A stretch of DNA of 64,000 nucleotides from JACCTU01 sp963809175 (lineage in GTDB: Bacteria; Actinomycetota; Thermoleophilia; Gaiellales; Gaiellaceae), in contig CAWEIK010000001.1 in assembly GCA_963809175.1 (NCBI GenBank), positions 372,001 to 436,000 on the forward strand. Direction: 5' to 3'. Positions 7,650-17,298 of the stretch are shown one piece after another. Position 1 is the stretch's first letter. Every line of letters starts with the position of its first letter. The notes beneath the pieces were generated by a model. The model worked only from the letters and a program-made list of their open reading frames with translations, was not told where the DNA came from and ran no database searches. The position numbers and the translations under genes were made by a program.

Positions 7650-9440
7650 GTGATTGCGCTCGCCGCGATCGCCGCCCTGGCCGCCTCGTACGCGGTGATC
7701 TGGGCGGCGCTCCGATCCCCCGTCTTCCGCCGCCTCTCCGCTGCGCCTAGCGCCGATCGCTGGCACGAGCGCGAGACCCCGCTCGTCGGCGGGCTCGGCA
7801 TCTTCGCGGGGCTGCTCACGGGTGCTCTGGTCGCGGTCGCGACCGGTGCGCTCGAGCCGAGCTCGGAGCTCTGGGGGGTGCTCGCGGGCTGCACGCTCCT
7901 CTTCCTCGCGGGGTTCGTCGACGACCTCTACGCGCTGCCCGCCTGGGCGAAGCTCGCGGCGCAGTTCGGCGCGGCTGCGATCGCGTTGTGGAGCGGGCTG
8001 ACGGTCGAGATCGTCGGGAGCGACTGGATCGCGGTGCCGCTCGGCGTGATCTGGCTCGTCGGGATGACGAACGCGTTCAACCTGCTCGACAACATGGACG
8101 GGCTCGCGGCGACGCTCGCGGCGATCGCGGCCGGCTACTTCGCGCTCGACGCCGTCACCGTCCACCCGAACGACACGGTGCTCGTGCTGGCGCTCTCGCT
8201 CGCCCTCGCCTGCGTCGGGTTCCTGCGCTTCAACCTGCGCGTGCGCGGGTCCGCCGAGGCGTTCATGGGCGACTCGGGCTCGCAGGTGCTCGGGTTCGCC
8301 GTCGCGTGCTTCGGGCTCCTGACGAGCTACAAGGTCGCCGGGTCGACGGCGGCGACGCTTCTGCTCCCGGTCCTGATCCTCGCCGTGCCGATCCTCGACA
8401 CCACGCTCGTCACGGTCGTGCGACTGCTCGAGGGACGCCCGGTTCACCAGGGCGGGCGCGACCACGCGTCCCACCGACTCGTCTACCACGGGCTCTCGGA
8501 GAAGCGCTCGGTCGTCCTGCTCGCGCTCGTCGCGGCTGCGCTCGGTGGGACGAGCTTCGCGTACTCGGTCCTGAACAACACGCTCGTGACGCTCTTCGGC
8601 GTCCTGTTGACGTTCGCGCTGCTCGTCCAGTTCGCGAGCCTGCTGTCGGACGCCGACCGCGACCGGTCGTCGGGGACGTCGTTCTTCGCGGTGCACCGCA
8701 GGCGCTTCGTCGAGGTCGTCGTCGACTTCGCGCTGATCTGCGCGGCGTTCCTCGCGGCGTACCTGCTTCGCGTCGAGGGCGAAGGGACGGTGACGCAGCG
8801 GTTCATCTTCACGACCGCGCTGCCGATCCTGCTCGTCTCGCGCTACCTCGCGTTCATCCCGTTCGGGCTCTACCGCGGCGTGTGGCGCTACGCCGGCGCG
8901 CGCGACGCGACCGCGGTCGTGGCGGCCGTCGTCACGTCCGAGTTCGTCGCCTTCGGCGTGCTCGCGGCGACCCGAGACCTCGGAGACTTCCCGAAGAGCG
9001 TGTTCGTGATCGACGCACTCATCTGCATCGTCCTCGTCGGCGCGTCGCGCTTCTGGGAGCGCGCGGCGGCGCGAGGGCTCTCGTCGTTCCACACGACGCG
9101 CCGCCGAACGTTGATCGTCGGAGCCGGGCGAGGCGGGCGCAGCCTGCTCCGCGAGTTGCGCGAGACGCCGGGCGAGCACGTCGTCGGCTTCGTCGACGAC
9201 GATCCGCGCCTTCGCCGCAGGCGACTCCAGGGAGTGCCCGTCGTCGGTGGGAGCGCGGACATCGTGCGCGTGGTGGAGCGGACGCGTCCCGACATCGTGC
9301 TGGTCACGATCCCCGATGCCGAGCGCGAGCGGCTCGACGCGATCGTCGCGGCGTGCGCGGACGCGGACGTGCCCTGTCGGTTCGTGCGACGCGAGGTCGA
9401 CCTCGACCCGGTCGTCGTTCTCGGGTCGGCCGCCGAGTGA
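7650..9440 (+). CDS. Fusion of WecA/MraY-type sugar-1-phosphate transferase with CapD-like N-terminal half
   Basis: A 596-residue membrane protein. The first ~340 residues are a WecA-like enzyme that would move a sugar 1-phosphate onto undecaprenyl phosphate. It has GFVDDLYALP (88-97), FNLLDNMDGLAA (143-154), FMGDSGS (205-211) and the HQGGRDHASHR loop near 275, all key acidic and His residues present. From about 355 four further membrane segments and a Rossmann-like domain (LIVGAGRGGRSLL near 490) match the N-terminal half of CapD/PglF/WbpM. The catalytic short-chain dehydrogenase half of those enzymes is absent. GTG at 7650 is used; the stop overlaps the next start. Confidence 0.85.
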   Translation: MIALAAIAALAASYAVIWAALRSPVFRRLSAAPSADRWHERETPLVGGLGIFAGLLTGALVAVATGALEPSSELWGVLAGCTLLFLAGFVDDLYALPAWAKLAAQFGAAAIALWSGLTVEIVGSDWIAVPLGVIWLVGMTNAFNLLDNMDGLAATLAAIAAGYFALDAVTVHPNDTVLVLALSLALACVGFLRFNLRVRGSAEAFMGDSGSQVLGFAVACFGLLTSYKVAGSTAATLLLPVLILAVPILDTTLVTVVRLLEGRPVHQGGRDHASHRLVYHGLSEKRSVVLLALVAAALGGTSFAYSVLNNTLVTLFGVLLTFALLVQFASLLSDADRDRSSGTSFFAVHRRRFVEVVVDFALICAAFLAAYLLRVEGEGTVTQRFIFTTALPILLVSRYLAFIPFGLYRGVWRYAGARDATAVVAAVVTSEFVAFGVLAATRDLGDFPKSVFVIDALICIVLVGASRFWERAAARGLSSFHTTRRRTLIVGAGRGGRSLLRELRETPGEHVVGFVDDDPRLRRRRLQGVPVVGGSADIVRVVERTRPDIVLVTIPDAERERLDAIVAACADADVPCRFVRREVDLDPVVVLGSAAE

Positions 9441-11665
9441 GCGTCGCAACCGCACGCGCCGCGGCCGTACCGAGGCCGTGGGTCGGTCGCCTGCTCGCGG
9501 CGGTGCCGATCCTGTCGATCTACCTCTGGCTCTGCGTGCTCTACGGCTGGGAGGCCTGGGGGCACGTGACGCCGTGGCTGAACAGCGACGAGCTCGAGAC
9601 CGCGCAGCTCTCGCGCGCCGTCGCCGAGACGGGCGAGACCGCGCGCCGCGGCGTGCCGTACCCGTCGCACGGGCTCTATCCGTACGTGCTCGCGCCGGTG
9701 TGGTGGGTGCAGGACGTCGGCCAGGCGTACGGCGTCGCGAAGTTCCTCAACGTGCTCCTGATGACGTCGGTGGTCTTCCCCACCTACGGCCTCGCGCGGA
9801 TGGTGGTCTCGAAGCCGTGGGCGTTGTTCGCCGCGGCCGGGGCGGGCGTGATCCCGGCGCTCTACTACTCGTCGATGCTGGTGGAGGAGCCGCTCGCGTA
9901 CCCGTGGGCGACGCTCTGCGCGTACCTGATCGCCAAGGCGCTCGCGCTGCGGACACGGTGGTGGATCGGCGCTGCCGTGCCGGCGTCGCTTGTCGCGCCG
10001 CTGGTCCGCGAACAGCTTGCCGTCGTACCTGCCGCGTTCGCGATCGCGGCGCTGGCGCTCGCTGCAACGAGCCCTCGCGCGAAGCGCGAGTACGCCCGCT
10101 GGTCGCGCTGGGACTGGGTCGGAGGGGTGCTGCTGCTGATCGGCTTGGTGATCGTCGTCAACGCGGCGGTCTCCCACGTCTCGTTCGCCTGGCTGGTCTC
10201 GACGCAGCACTACAAGGACCGGATGCTCGAGAACGGGCTGTGGGCGGTCGGCGCGCTCGCGGTCGGGATCGGCGTGCTGCCGATGATCGCCGGCATCGCG
10301 GGGCTGATCCGGCCGCGCGGTGAAGCGTGGTCGCGCGAGCTGCGCGCCGTCGTCGCCACGGCCGGCTCGCTGATCGTCGGGTTCGGCTGGTACACCGCCG
10401 TGAAGGCCGCGTACATCTCGACGACGTTCTCGACGCTCGTCGTCGAGCGGAACCTGATCTACATCGCGCCGCTGCTGTTCGTCGGCACGGCGCTGTTCTT
10501 CGAACGGCCGCTCACACGGTGGTGGGCGGTCGCCGGTGCAGCCGGGTTGACGCTCGCCGCGATCCTGCTCGTCTACCCGTACCAGATGCAGTTTCGCGTC
10601 TACTCGGATGCGCCTGGGCTCTCGCTGCTCCAGGCGGCGAACCGGTCGTATGCCTGGACGCCGGACCACGCGCGCAACGTGATGATCGGCTTCGTCGTCC
10701 TGTCGCTCACGGTCATCGTGCTGCCGCGCGTGCTGCCGTGGGGAACGCGCCAGGTCCTGGCGCTCGTCGCCGTGCTGCTCCTCGTCTGGGGCGTCGCGGG
10801 CCAGATGTCGGCCGCGAGCGCCTCGAACACCTTCTCGGAGGAGATCTCCGCGGACATCGAGCCGCCGTTCAACTGGATCGACCGGGCAACCGGCGGGGCG
10901 CCGACGCTCTACCTGGGACAGCGGCTCACCGACTACAACGGGATCTGGCAGATGGAGTTCTGGAATCGCTCGCTGGAGCACATCTGGTCGACGGACGGCA
11001 GCGCACCCGGCCCTGGGCCGACGCTGTCGCCCGACCTCGTCGACGCTGCCACCGGCGAGATCACGCAGCCGCCGACGGCGGTCGAGTACGTCGTCGTCGA
11101 CCCCGGGATCGACATCGTCGGGACGCCGGTCGAGAGCCACGTGCACTTCGCCGCGGGGACGAAGACGTTCTGGCGGCTCGTCAAGATCGTCCCGCCGCTC
11201 CGGCTTCAGAACTCGGCGCGAGGTGTCTCTCAGGACGGCTGGGCGGCCGACCAGACCGACTACACGCAGTTCTCGACGCCGGGGAACCGGCCCGGGTTCG
11301 CGGTCGTGCGGGTCCACCGCCTCGGCTGGGGCGGCAAGGACGTGCCCAAGGGCGGCTCCCGCGTCGAGATCCGCGTCGGCGAGCTCGTCCGCAAGGACAA
11401 GCAGCCTGCGCTCGGGCGCATCACTGCGCGCTGCACGTTCAAGATCAACCGGCTCGAGGATCGCACCTTCCTGCTGCAGACGCCGCCGCCGCCGTTCCAC
11501 GTCGATGTCCGAATCGATCCGACGTTCGTGCCGCGCGAGATCGACCCACGCGACCCGGACACGCGTGAGCTCGGCGCGCAGGTCGGCTACAGCTTCTCGC
11601 CGGCTGCCAGCGTGCCGCCGGACCGCCGAGGCTGCGCCGCAGGGCTGCGCGGTCCCGGCCGCTGA
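9437..11665 (+). CDS. Large GT-C-type membrane glycosyltransferase with C-terminal outer domain
   Basis: The 742-residue protein starts with GTG in a GTGA overlap with the preceding fusion gene. About 11 membrane helices fill the first ~470 residues. The first outer loop carries an acidic pair (NSDELETAQLS) typical of GT-C enzymes using polyprenyl-phosphate sugars; LVREQ in a later helix matches TRAQ in the paralogue at 17295-19340. The last ~270 residues form an extracytoplasmic soluble domain with EFWNRSLEHIW. It probably transfers a lipid-linked sugar outside the membrane; acceptor unknown. Confidence 0.72.
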   Translation: MSVATARAAAVPRPWVGRLLAAVPILSIYLWLCVLYGWEAWGHVTPWLNSDELETAQLSRAVAETGETARRGVPYPSHGLYPYVLAPVWWVQDVGQAYGVAKFLNVLLMTSVVFPTYGLARMVVSKPWALFAAAGAGVIPALYYSSMLVEEPLAYPWATLCAYLIAKALALRTRWWIGAAVPASLVAPLVREQLAVVPAAFAIAALALAATSPRAKREYARWSRWDWVGGVLLLIGLVIVVNAAVSHVSFAWLVSTQHYKDRMLENGLWAVGALAVGIGVLPMIAGIAGLIRPRGEAWSRELRAVVATAGSLIVGFGWYTAVKAAYISTTFSTLVVERNLIYIAPLLFVGTALFFERPLTRWWAVAGAAGLTLAAILLVYPYQMQFRVYSDAPGLSLLQAANRSYAWTPDHARNVMIGFVVLSLTVIVLPRVLPWGTRQVLALVAVLLLVWGVAGQMSAASASNTFSEEISADIEPPFNWIDRATGGAPTLYLGQRLTDYNGIWQMEFWNRSLEHIWSTDGSAPGPGPTLSPDLVDAATGEITQPPTAVEYVVVDPGIDIVGTPVESHVHFAAGTKTFWRLVKIVPPLRLQNSARGVSQDGWAADQTDYTQFSTPGNRPGFAVVRVHRLGWGGKDVPKGGSRVEIRVGELVRKDKQPALGRITARCTFKINRLEDRTFLLQTPPPPFHVDVRIDPTFVPREIDPRDPDTRELGAQVGYSFSPAASVPPDRRGCAAGLRGPGR

Positions 11666-11671
11666 TCCGGC

Positions 11672-12424
11672 TCACAGCCGCAGCCTGAAGCTCCGCCGCG
11701 CGACGCCGTCGACCTCGACGCGGGCGAGCACACGGCCTCGTAGTCGACCCGTGTAGCGCGCGGTCAGGATCGCGCGCGTGCGGGGCAGGATCTCGCGAAG
11801 CTCGGCGTGGACCCGTTCGACGCGGCCGCGGCCGGAGAGGACGACGGTCACCCCGCTCGTCTCGATCAGGTCGCCGAGGTTCGCGACCGTGACATCCAGG
11901 TTGCGGGAGCGGCCGCCGCGGCGCACGCGGAGGTCCCGCACGACCACGCGCCGAACGATCTTTCCCGGCACCCGGACGGCGACGCGCACGCCCAGCCGCA
12001 TGCGGACTCCGACTCCGCCGACCTGGCTGGGACGCGTGGCCAGGAGGACGAGCGCGTGGTGGTCGCCCGGCCGTGCCCGTGCGGGGACGCGCGCCGCGAC
12101 CTCGAGCTCGGCCTTGCCGCCCGGGGCGATCGACAGCAGTGAGGGCCGGAATGCGAGCCACGCCTGGGCGCTCCGCGGGCCGGGTCGTCCAACCGTGGGC
12201 CGTCCGCGCAGGTCGAGCGTGAAGCTGCCGCGGCCGACGCTCACCTGAGCTCGGGTCGCCCCGAAGTTCGTCAGCGTGACCGACGTTCGGTTGGAGCCGC
12301 TCAGCGCGATCCGCGTGGGCGAGGCCGAGAGCGACGCGAGCGGTCGCTCCCGGCTCGTCCCACTGGGTGCGCCTGCGGCGACGAGCGCCAGAACGGCGAT
12401 CGCCGCGCCCGGCGCGAGGATCAC
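11672..12424 (-). CDS. Secreted or anchored protein with DUF916-like beta domains
   Basis: A 250-residue protein starting at GTG 12424, overlapping the TGA of the gene upstream. Residues 1-20 are a hydrophobic export signal (ILAPGAAIAVLALVAAG). The remainder is two beta-rich segments: SPTRIALSGSNRTSVTLTNF with the look of an ASH/DUF916-type domain, then a Lys/Arg-rich adhesin-like domain with VTVANLGDLIET. It contains few acidic and many basic residues. It is probably a cell-surface structural or adhesion protein working with the LTD protein upstream. Confidence 0.6.
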   Translation of the reverse strand: MILAPGAAIAVLALVAAGAPSGTSRERPLASLSASPTRIALSGSNRTSVTLTNFGATRAQVSVGRGSFTLDLRGRPTVGRPGPRSAQAWLAFRPSLLSIAPGGKAELEVAARVPARARPGDHHALVLLATRPSQVGGVGVRMRLGVRVAVRVPGKIVRRVVVRDLRVRRGGRSRNLDVTVANLGDLIETSGVTVVLSGRGRVERVHAELREILPRTRAILTARYTGRLRGRVLARVEVDGVARRSFRLRL

Positions 12425-13503
12425 CGGCCGATCACCGTGAACGTGATCGTTGCGGCGTAGCGCCCCGGCGCAACGGTGGGGAACGGCGGGGCGAACCCGA
12501 CGTTCGTCGGCCACACGTCGCCGCTCGGCGCGCTGATCCCACTCGTCTGCCCGATCGTCAGCACCGACGGCCCGATCGGCACCGGCGCGAGTGCGCCGCC
12601 GGCGAGCGCCGACCCGAGCGTGCCTCCCGCCGGAGCGGTCGCCTGCAGCGCCAGCGGCAGGTCAGCGGGCGTGAAGGCGGTGCGGTGGACGGTGAGCGCG
12701 TAGCCCGCCGCGTGGTTGCTGAGCACGGTCACACGCTCGGAGACCGGAGCAGGTGCAGCACCGGCGGTCGTCGTGCCGAAGTTGAGCGTCGCCTTCTCGA
12801 GCGACAGCGAGAGCGCGGCCTCGACCTGGACCTCGACCGCCGCCGTCTGCGTCGCGCTCGGTCCGCCCGGAGGCGTCGTCGAGCACGCGTGCGCAGCCGA
12901 GGCCGAGTTGCGCGGCGCCGGAGCTCCGGCCGCGAAGTCGGCGGCGTTCGCGTCGGTGTCGGAGCAGCCCGAGCTCCCACGGATGGCGGCAGTGGTGCTG
13001 CTCAGCGCGGGCGCCGCGCCGCTGCCTTCGTAGTCACCCGCGGTCCCGAACCCGATGAGATCTTCGACGAGCGCGGCGGCGCTGCAACTTCCCGCCGTCG
13101 CACCGCAGGTGAGGTCGGCCGTGTCGCGGACGAGCGCGATCTTGCCGCTCGTGGCGCTCAGGTTGGTCGTACCGGTTGCGTCCGGTGCCGGAAGCGCGCT
13201 GCCCACCGTTCCACCCGCGAGCTGGACGAGGTAGTACTTGCCCGGCTGGACGGTCCCCGTCAGCGGTGTGGCGGACCAACTCGTGCCGGCCGCGGTGGCG
13301 TACTGCACCGACCACCCCGCGACGCTGACGGGTGTCGTCCCGGAGTTGAAGAGCTCGACGTAGTCGTTCGCGTACGGCGCGCCGGCGTTCCCGCCGCCGC
13401 CGTACACCTGGCTGATCACGAGCGCGGTCGTCCCGCTCGCGGCGGCGGGTTGGACGAAGAGGACGAGCAGGGTGAGCAGGACGAGCAGACGGGCACGTGT
13501 CAT
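12421..13503 (-). CDS. Secreted lamin-tail-domain (LTD) surface protein
   Basis: A 360-residue exported protein. The signal peptide spans about residues 1-22 (LLVLLTLLVLFVQPAAA). An LTD immunoglobulin-like domain follows at about 27-140, with VISQVYGGGGN, NDYVELFN and GWSVQYA. The C-terminal ~140 residues are a second beta domain that resembles a spore-coat or WxL-like fold (LEKATLNFG). Four Cys residues lie between 155 and 210 and could form disulfides. LTD domains occur in secreted and membrane-bound bacterial proteins. An ACGGAG sequence lies about 8 bases before the ATG. The 112 bases upstream, to the GT2 stop codon, hold no other gene. Confidence 0.75.
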   Translation of the reverse strand: MTRARLLVLLTLLVLFVQPAAASGTTALVISQVYGGGGNAGAPYANDYVELFNSGTTPVSVAGWSVQYATAAGTSWSATPLTGTVQPGKYYLVQLAGGTVGSALPAPDATGTTNLSATSGKIALVRDTADLTCGATAGSCSAAALVEDLIGFGTAGDYEGSGAAPALSSTTAAIRGSSGCSDTDANAADFAAGAPAPRNSASAAHACSTTPPGGPSATQTAAVEVQVEAALSLSLEKATLNFGTTTAGAAPAPVSERVTVLSNHAAGYALTVHRTAFTPADLPLALQATAPAGGTLGSALAGGALAPVPIGPSVLTIGQTSGISAPSGDVWPTNVGFAPPFPTVAPGRYAATITFTVIGR

Positions 13504-13615
13504 CGGCGGCTCCGTTTCGTGGCGGGGACTGATGTGTCCGTCCGTGGTAGCCGCCGGCGAGCCGGCCCGAAAGTGTCCGTTACGGAATCGTCACGCTCTT
13601 GACACGAAGTCGGCG

Positions 13616-14375
13616 CTAGCCGAGGTGAAGCAGTCGCTCGGGGTGCTTGCGCACGAACCGCGCCATCCCGCGCAGGTGCCACCACGTGTGGCGGGTGAGG
13701 AACCTCCGGTCGATCACGGCCGCGTAGTCGTGCGTCACGCGCGCGGCCGGCACGTACCACCGCTCCCACCCCGCGCGAAACGCGCGGTACGACAGGTCGA
13801 TGTCCTCGCCGTAGTGGCGGAAGCCGCCGTCCCAGCCGCCGAGCTCGTCGAGCATGGCGCGGCGCATCAGGAGGAACGCACCGAGCAGCCAGTCGGCCTG
13901 CACCGGCTCGCTCGGCTGCTCGTCGAGCTCGTAGTGGCCGCGCTGCGTGTACGTCGCCGAAGAGCGAGCGAAGCGGCGTGCGGCGCACGAGCGTCCCGCC
14001 GACCGTCGGGAAGCGCCGGCGCGACGGCTGCCAGCGGCCGTCGGGCCACTGCAGCTGCGGCCCTGCGATGCCGGCACGCGGGTGCGCCTCCATGAACGCC
14101 CGCAGAGTCGAGACGGCATCCGGCGCAGGCACGGCGTCCGGGTTCGCGACGAGGACGAACTCGCCGCTCGTCGCCGCGATCCCCTGGTTCACGTTGGCCG
14201 CGAACGGAAGCGGCCGCACGTTCCGCAGCACGCGAGTCCCGACGGGCTCGCCGCGCACGCTCCCCGGCAGGTTCTCGATCAGCACGAGCTCGTCGACCTG
14301 CGGGAGCAGCTGCGGCACGAGCCGCTCGACGTCGTCGGCGTGGCCGTGCGAGACCACGATCGCGGAGACGGTCAC
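13616..14375 (-). CDS. GT2 glycosyltransferase, rhamnosyltransferase-like, frameshifted
   Basis: The N-terminal frame begins VTVSAIVVSHGHADD and contains VANPDAVPAPDAV, the GT2 nucleotide-sugar site. The C-terminal frame contains LLGAFLLMRRAML and YGEDIDLSYR, the acceptor-side acidic motif. The frames join at about 13952-13957, where one base appears missing. The GTG at 14375 overlaps the stop of the upstream GT4. It probably adds a sugar such as rhamnose to the growing repeat unit in the cytoplasm. Confidence 0.82.
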
Positions 14376-15370
14376 AACAGCTCCCGGTAGACCTCGAGCG
14401 TGCGCCGCGCTGTCGCCTCCCAGGTGAACAGGCGGGCGCGCTCGAGCCCGGCGGCGACGAGGCGCTCGCGATCGTCGAGCGCGGCCCGGACCGCCCCGCC
14501 GAGCTCGGACGGCTCCGCAAAGAGCGCCGCGTCCCCCGCGACTTCGCGGAGCGCCTCGTCGGGCGCCGCGACGACCGGCGTACCGCTCGCCATCGCCTCG
14601 ACGACCGGCAGTCCGAACCCCTCGTAGCGCGACGGGAGCACGAGCACGGCAGCGCCGCGGTACAGCTGCGCCAGCTCCTCCTTCGCCACGTAGCCCCGGA
14701 CGTCGGCGCCGGCGAGACGCAGCTCGTTGGCGAGGCCGGCGTCCTTCTCCGGACCGACCACGACGAGCCGCAGCCCGTTCGCAGACGCAGCGGCGGCGGC
14801 CGCGAGCGGGTCCTTGCGCTGCTGGATCGCGCCGACGAAGAGGAGATACGTCCCTCGACCCTCGACACCGGGACGAAACGCCGGATCGACCCCGAGCGGC
14901 GTGACGACGATCTTCTCCTCGGGGGCGCTGTAGAGCTCGACGAGGTCGCGCTTCGTCCGCTCGGAGATCGCCAGCACGCGCGCCGCGCGGCGCACCGAGC
15001 GCGGGACGACCCGACGAAAGACCGCGCGGTCCTTCCAGCCCATGAGCGCCCGGTCCCGCTCGAAGCTCAGGTCCTGGACGGTGAGCACCGCCGGAGCGCT
15101 CACGCCCAACGGAAGCGCATGGACGAAGTGCACGAGGCGCGGCTTGACGCGCCGGAGGAGCCTCGGCACCGACCACGCCATCCGCAGCTCCTGCGAGCCG
15201 GTCGTCAGCACGAGCGGCTCGATCCCATCCGGGACGAGCGCCGCGTCGCGCGTGATCGCGGCGATCCGAAGATCGCCCTTCAGCTCACCGAGCGCGCGCA
15301 GCAGGTTCGCGACGTACGTCTCGTCGCCCGTCCGGCTGCGGCCGAGCACGTCCGCGTCGACGACGATCAC
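14372..15370 (-). CDS. GT4 glycosyltransferase
   Basis: An intact 332-residue GT-B fold enzyme. The N-terminal Rossmann half starts VIVVDADVLGRSRTGDETYV. The C-terminal half has LFVGAIQQRKD, LVVVGPEKD and the donor-binding PSRYEGFGLPVVEAMASG with the conserved Glu pair. GTG start at 15370 in a GTGA overlap; it ends in another GTGA overlap. It would use a nucleotide sugar to extend a lipid-linked glycan on the inner membrane face. Its sequence resembles the next two genes upstream, suggesting local duplication. Confidence 0.88.
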   Translation of the reverse strand: MIVVDADVLGRSRTGDETYVANLLRALGELKGDLRIAAITRDAALVPDGIEPLVLTTGSQELRMAWSVPRLLRRVKPRLVHFVHALPLGVSAPAVLTVQDLSFERDRALMGWKDRAVFRRVVPRSVRRAARVLAISERTKRDLVELYSAPEEKIVVTPLGVDPAFRPGVEGRGTYLLFVGAIQQRKDPLAAAAAASANGLRLVVVGPEKDAGLANELRLAGADVRGYVAKEELAQLYRGAAVLVLPSRYEGFGLPVVEAMASGTPVVAAPDEALREVAGDAALFAEPSELGGAVRAALDDRERLVAAGLERARLFTWEATARRTLEVYRELL

Positions 15371-16337
15371 AGCGCTGCCTCGTAGACCTCGACCGTTCGC
15401 CGGGCGACGTCGTCCCACGAGAAAGACCGCGCACGCGCGAGGCCCAGCTCGCGCAGCTCGTCGCGGCGGCGGTCGGCAGTCGTCGATTCCCGTCGCGATC
15501 GAGGCCGGGTCGAGTGGCTCCACGAGCACGGCCGCGCCGCCCGCGACCTCCTCGGTCGCGCCGCCGCGGGACGTGACGACGGGCGTTCCGACCGACATCG
15601 CCTCGAGGATCGGGATCCCGAACCCCTCGTACAGCGACGGGTAGACGAGCGCCCGCGCGCCGCGAAGCAGCCGCGCGAGCTCGTCGTCGCCCACCTCGCC
15701 GAGCCAGCGAACGCCGTTCGGGGAGACACCGCCCCAGCCGCGAGCGCCGACGACGCGCAGCTCGACGCCGGCGCGCGCAGCCGCCTCCGCGGCGCGCTCC
15801 AGGTTCTTGCGCGGCTCGAGCGTCCCGACCGCGAGCACGTAGTCGCCCTCGGCGCGCGGACCGTCCGGGGAGAACTCGACGAGCGGCGGGACGCCGAGCA
15901 CCGTGACCTTGTCGGGGTCGACGTCGAGCAGCTCCACGAGCTCGCCCTTCGTGAACTCGGAGATCGCGATCACGCGACGCGCTGCGCGCACGACGCGCGG
16001 CACCGTCACCTTGCTGTACGTGCGGTTCCACCGATTGAAGAGCTCCGGGTGCCGCAGCACGGCGAGGTCGAGGACGGTGACGACCAGCGGGACGGAGCTG
16101 CGCAGCGGGGCGCGAAAGGTCGGGCAGTGGAGCACGTCGGCGCCGCGCGACGCACGCCGCAGCCCCGACCGGATACCAAACGGAGTCGCGGAGCGCGGCC
16201 GTCGCGCGGCCCGAGCCGCCCCACGCGAGCTCTCGGAGCTCGACGTGCTTCGGCAGCTCCCGCCGCAGGCCCTCGACGTAGCGCGCGGAACCCGCACGCG
16301 TGAGCCGCAGCGGCGAGACGTCGAGCGCGACCTTCAT
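15367..16337 (-). CDS. GT4 glycosyltransferase, two frame changes
   Basis: Starts MKVALDVSPLRLTRAGSARY at ATG 16337, overlapping the TGA of the preceding gene. The frame changes near 16170, just after DSVWYP, and again near 15480, before DELRELGLARARSFSWDD. Between them the GT4 core is complete: AISEFTKGELVE, VGTLEPRKN, and YPSLYEGFGIPILEAMSVG. The corrected protein is about 323 residues, normal for the family. The breaks look like single-base errors because codon structure is otherwise preserved. Confidence 0.82.
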
Positions 16338-17298
16338 GCGGCCGCCCGGTACCCGGCGAGCAGCGCGTCGCCCGTCGCGCGCCACGTGAACCTGCGTGCG
16401 TGCTCGAGCCCTTTCGGGACGAGCTCCTCGCGGCGCTCGCGCGCCTCGTCGATCCCTGTGCGATCGACTGCGGGTCTTCGGGATCGACCCGCACGGCCGC
16501 AGCGCCCGCCGCCTCGTCGAGCGACGGATGGTTCGAGCAGACGACGGGCGTCCCGCTCGCCATCGCCTCGACGACGGGCATCCCGAAGCCCTCGAAGCGC
16601 GACGGGAAGACGAACACCGACGCACCGCGGTAGAGCCGCGGGAGCTCGTCGTCCGTCACGTAGTCGACGACGCGCACACCGAGGCCGTCGAGCACCTCGA
16701 GGTTCTTGCGCGGCTCGCGCGTGCCGATCGCGAGCACGTCGACGCCTTCTGCGCGCGGCCCGTCGGGCGTGTAGCGCTCGTCGACTCCCGGGTAGGCGAC
16801 GCGCGGGCGCACGCCGAGCCGCTGCTCGACGTCGCTCGCGGTGAACTCGGAGATCGCGAACAGGACGTCCGCCCGCTTCGCCTCGCGGTAGCTGCGCCCG
16901 TGGAGCCTGCGCGTGCGCCGGTGCGACCACTCCGGAAAGTGCAGCGGCGCGAGGTCGTAGATCGTCATCGCGCGCAGGCCACCGCGCTGCGGGACGTGGA
17001 GCCAGTCCGAGAGGTGGAACACGTCGAAGTCGCCGAGGACGCGCTCGAGGCGCGGTCGCTTCACGGCCGACCACGCTTCGCGCCACGCGTACGACACGGG
17101 CAACGTGCGAATCTGGCGCTCGATGGGAATCCCGTCGAGCGACTCGTCGATCAGGCGCGCGCCGCGTTCGCTCGCCGGCGCGAACGCGACGACGTCGTCC
17201 GCCCCGGCCTCGACGAGGCCGCTCAGCATGCCGCGAATGTAGTTGCCGATCCCGGTGCGCGGGTGCGAGAGCGGCGAGACGTCGACGACGATTCTCAG
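16334..17298 (-). CDS. GT4 glycosyltransferase, CTG start, one frame change
   Basis: Homology begins exactly at LRIVVDVSPLSHPRTGIGNY, where the first codon is CTG at 17298 in a CTGA overlap with the upstream stop. No ATG, GTG or TTG lies near in frame, so CTG is the likely start. The core has AISEFTASDVEQ, IGTREPRKN and PSRFEGFGMPVVEAMASG. The frame changes near 16450, leaving the last ~40 residues (KGLEHARRFTWRATGDALL) in another frame. Corrected length is about 321 residues. Confidence 0.82.

Noticed and set aside
7635..9455. Open minus-strand frame opposite the WecA/CapD fusion
   Set aside because: Composition is low-complexity Arg/Glu/Asp, as expected for the complement of a GC-rich gene; no motif.
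13553..13566. GCCGGC-GA-GCCGGC repeat before the LTD gene as an operator
   Set aside because: GCCGGC is itself a common palindrome in GC-rich DNA; no supporting context.
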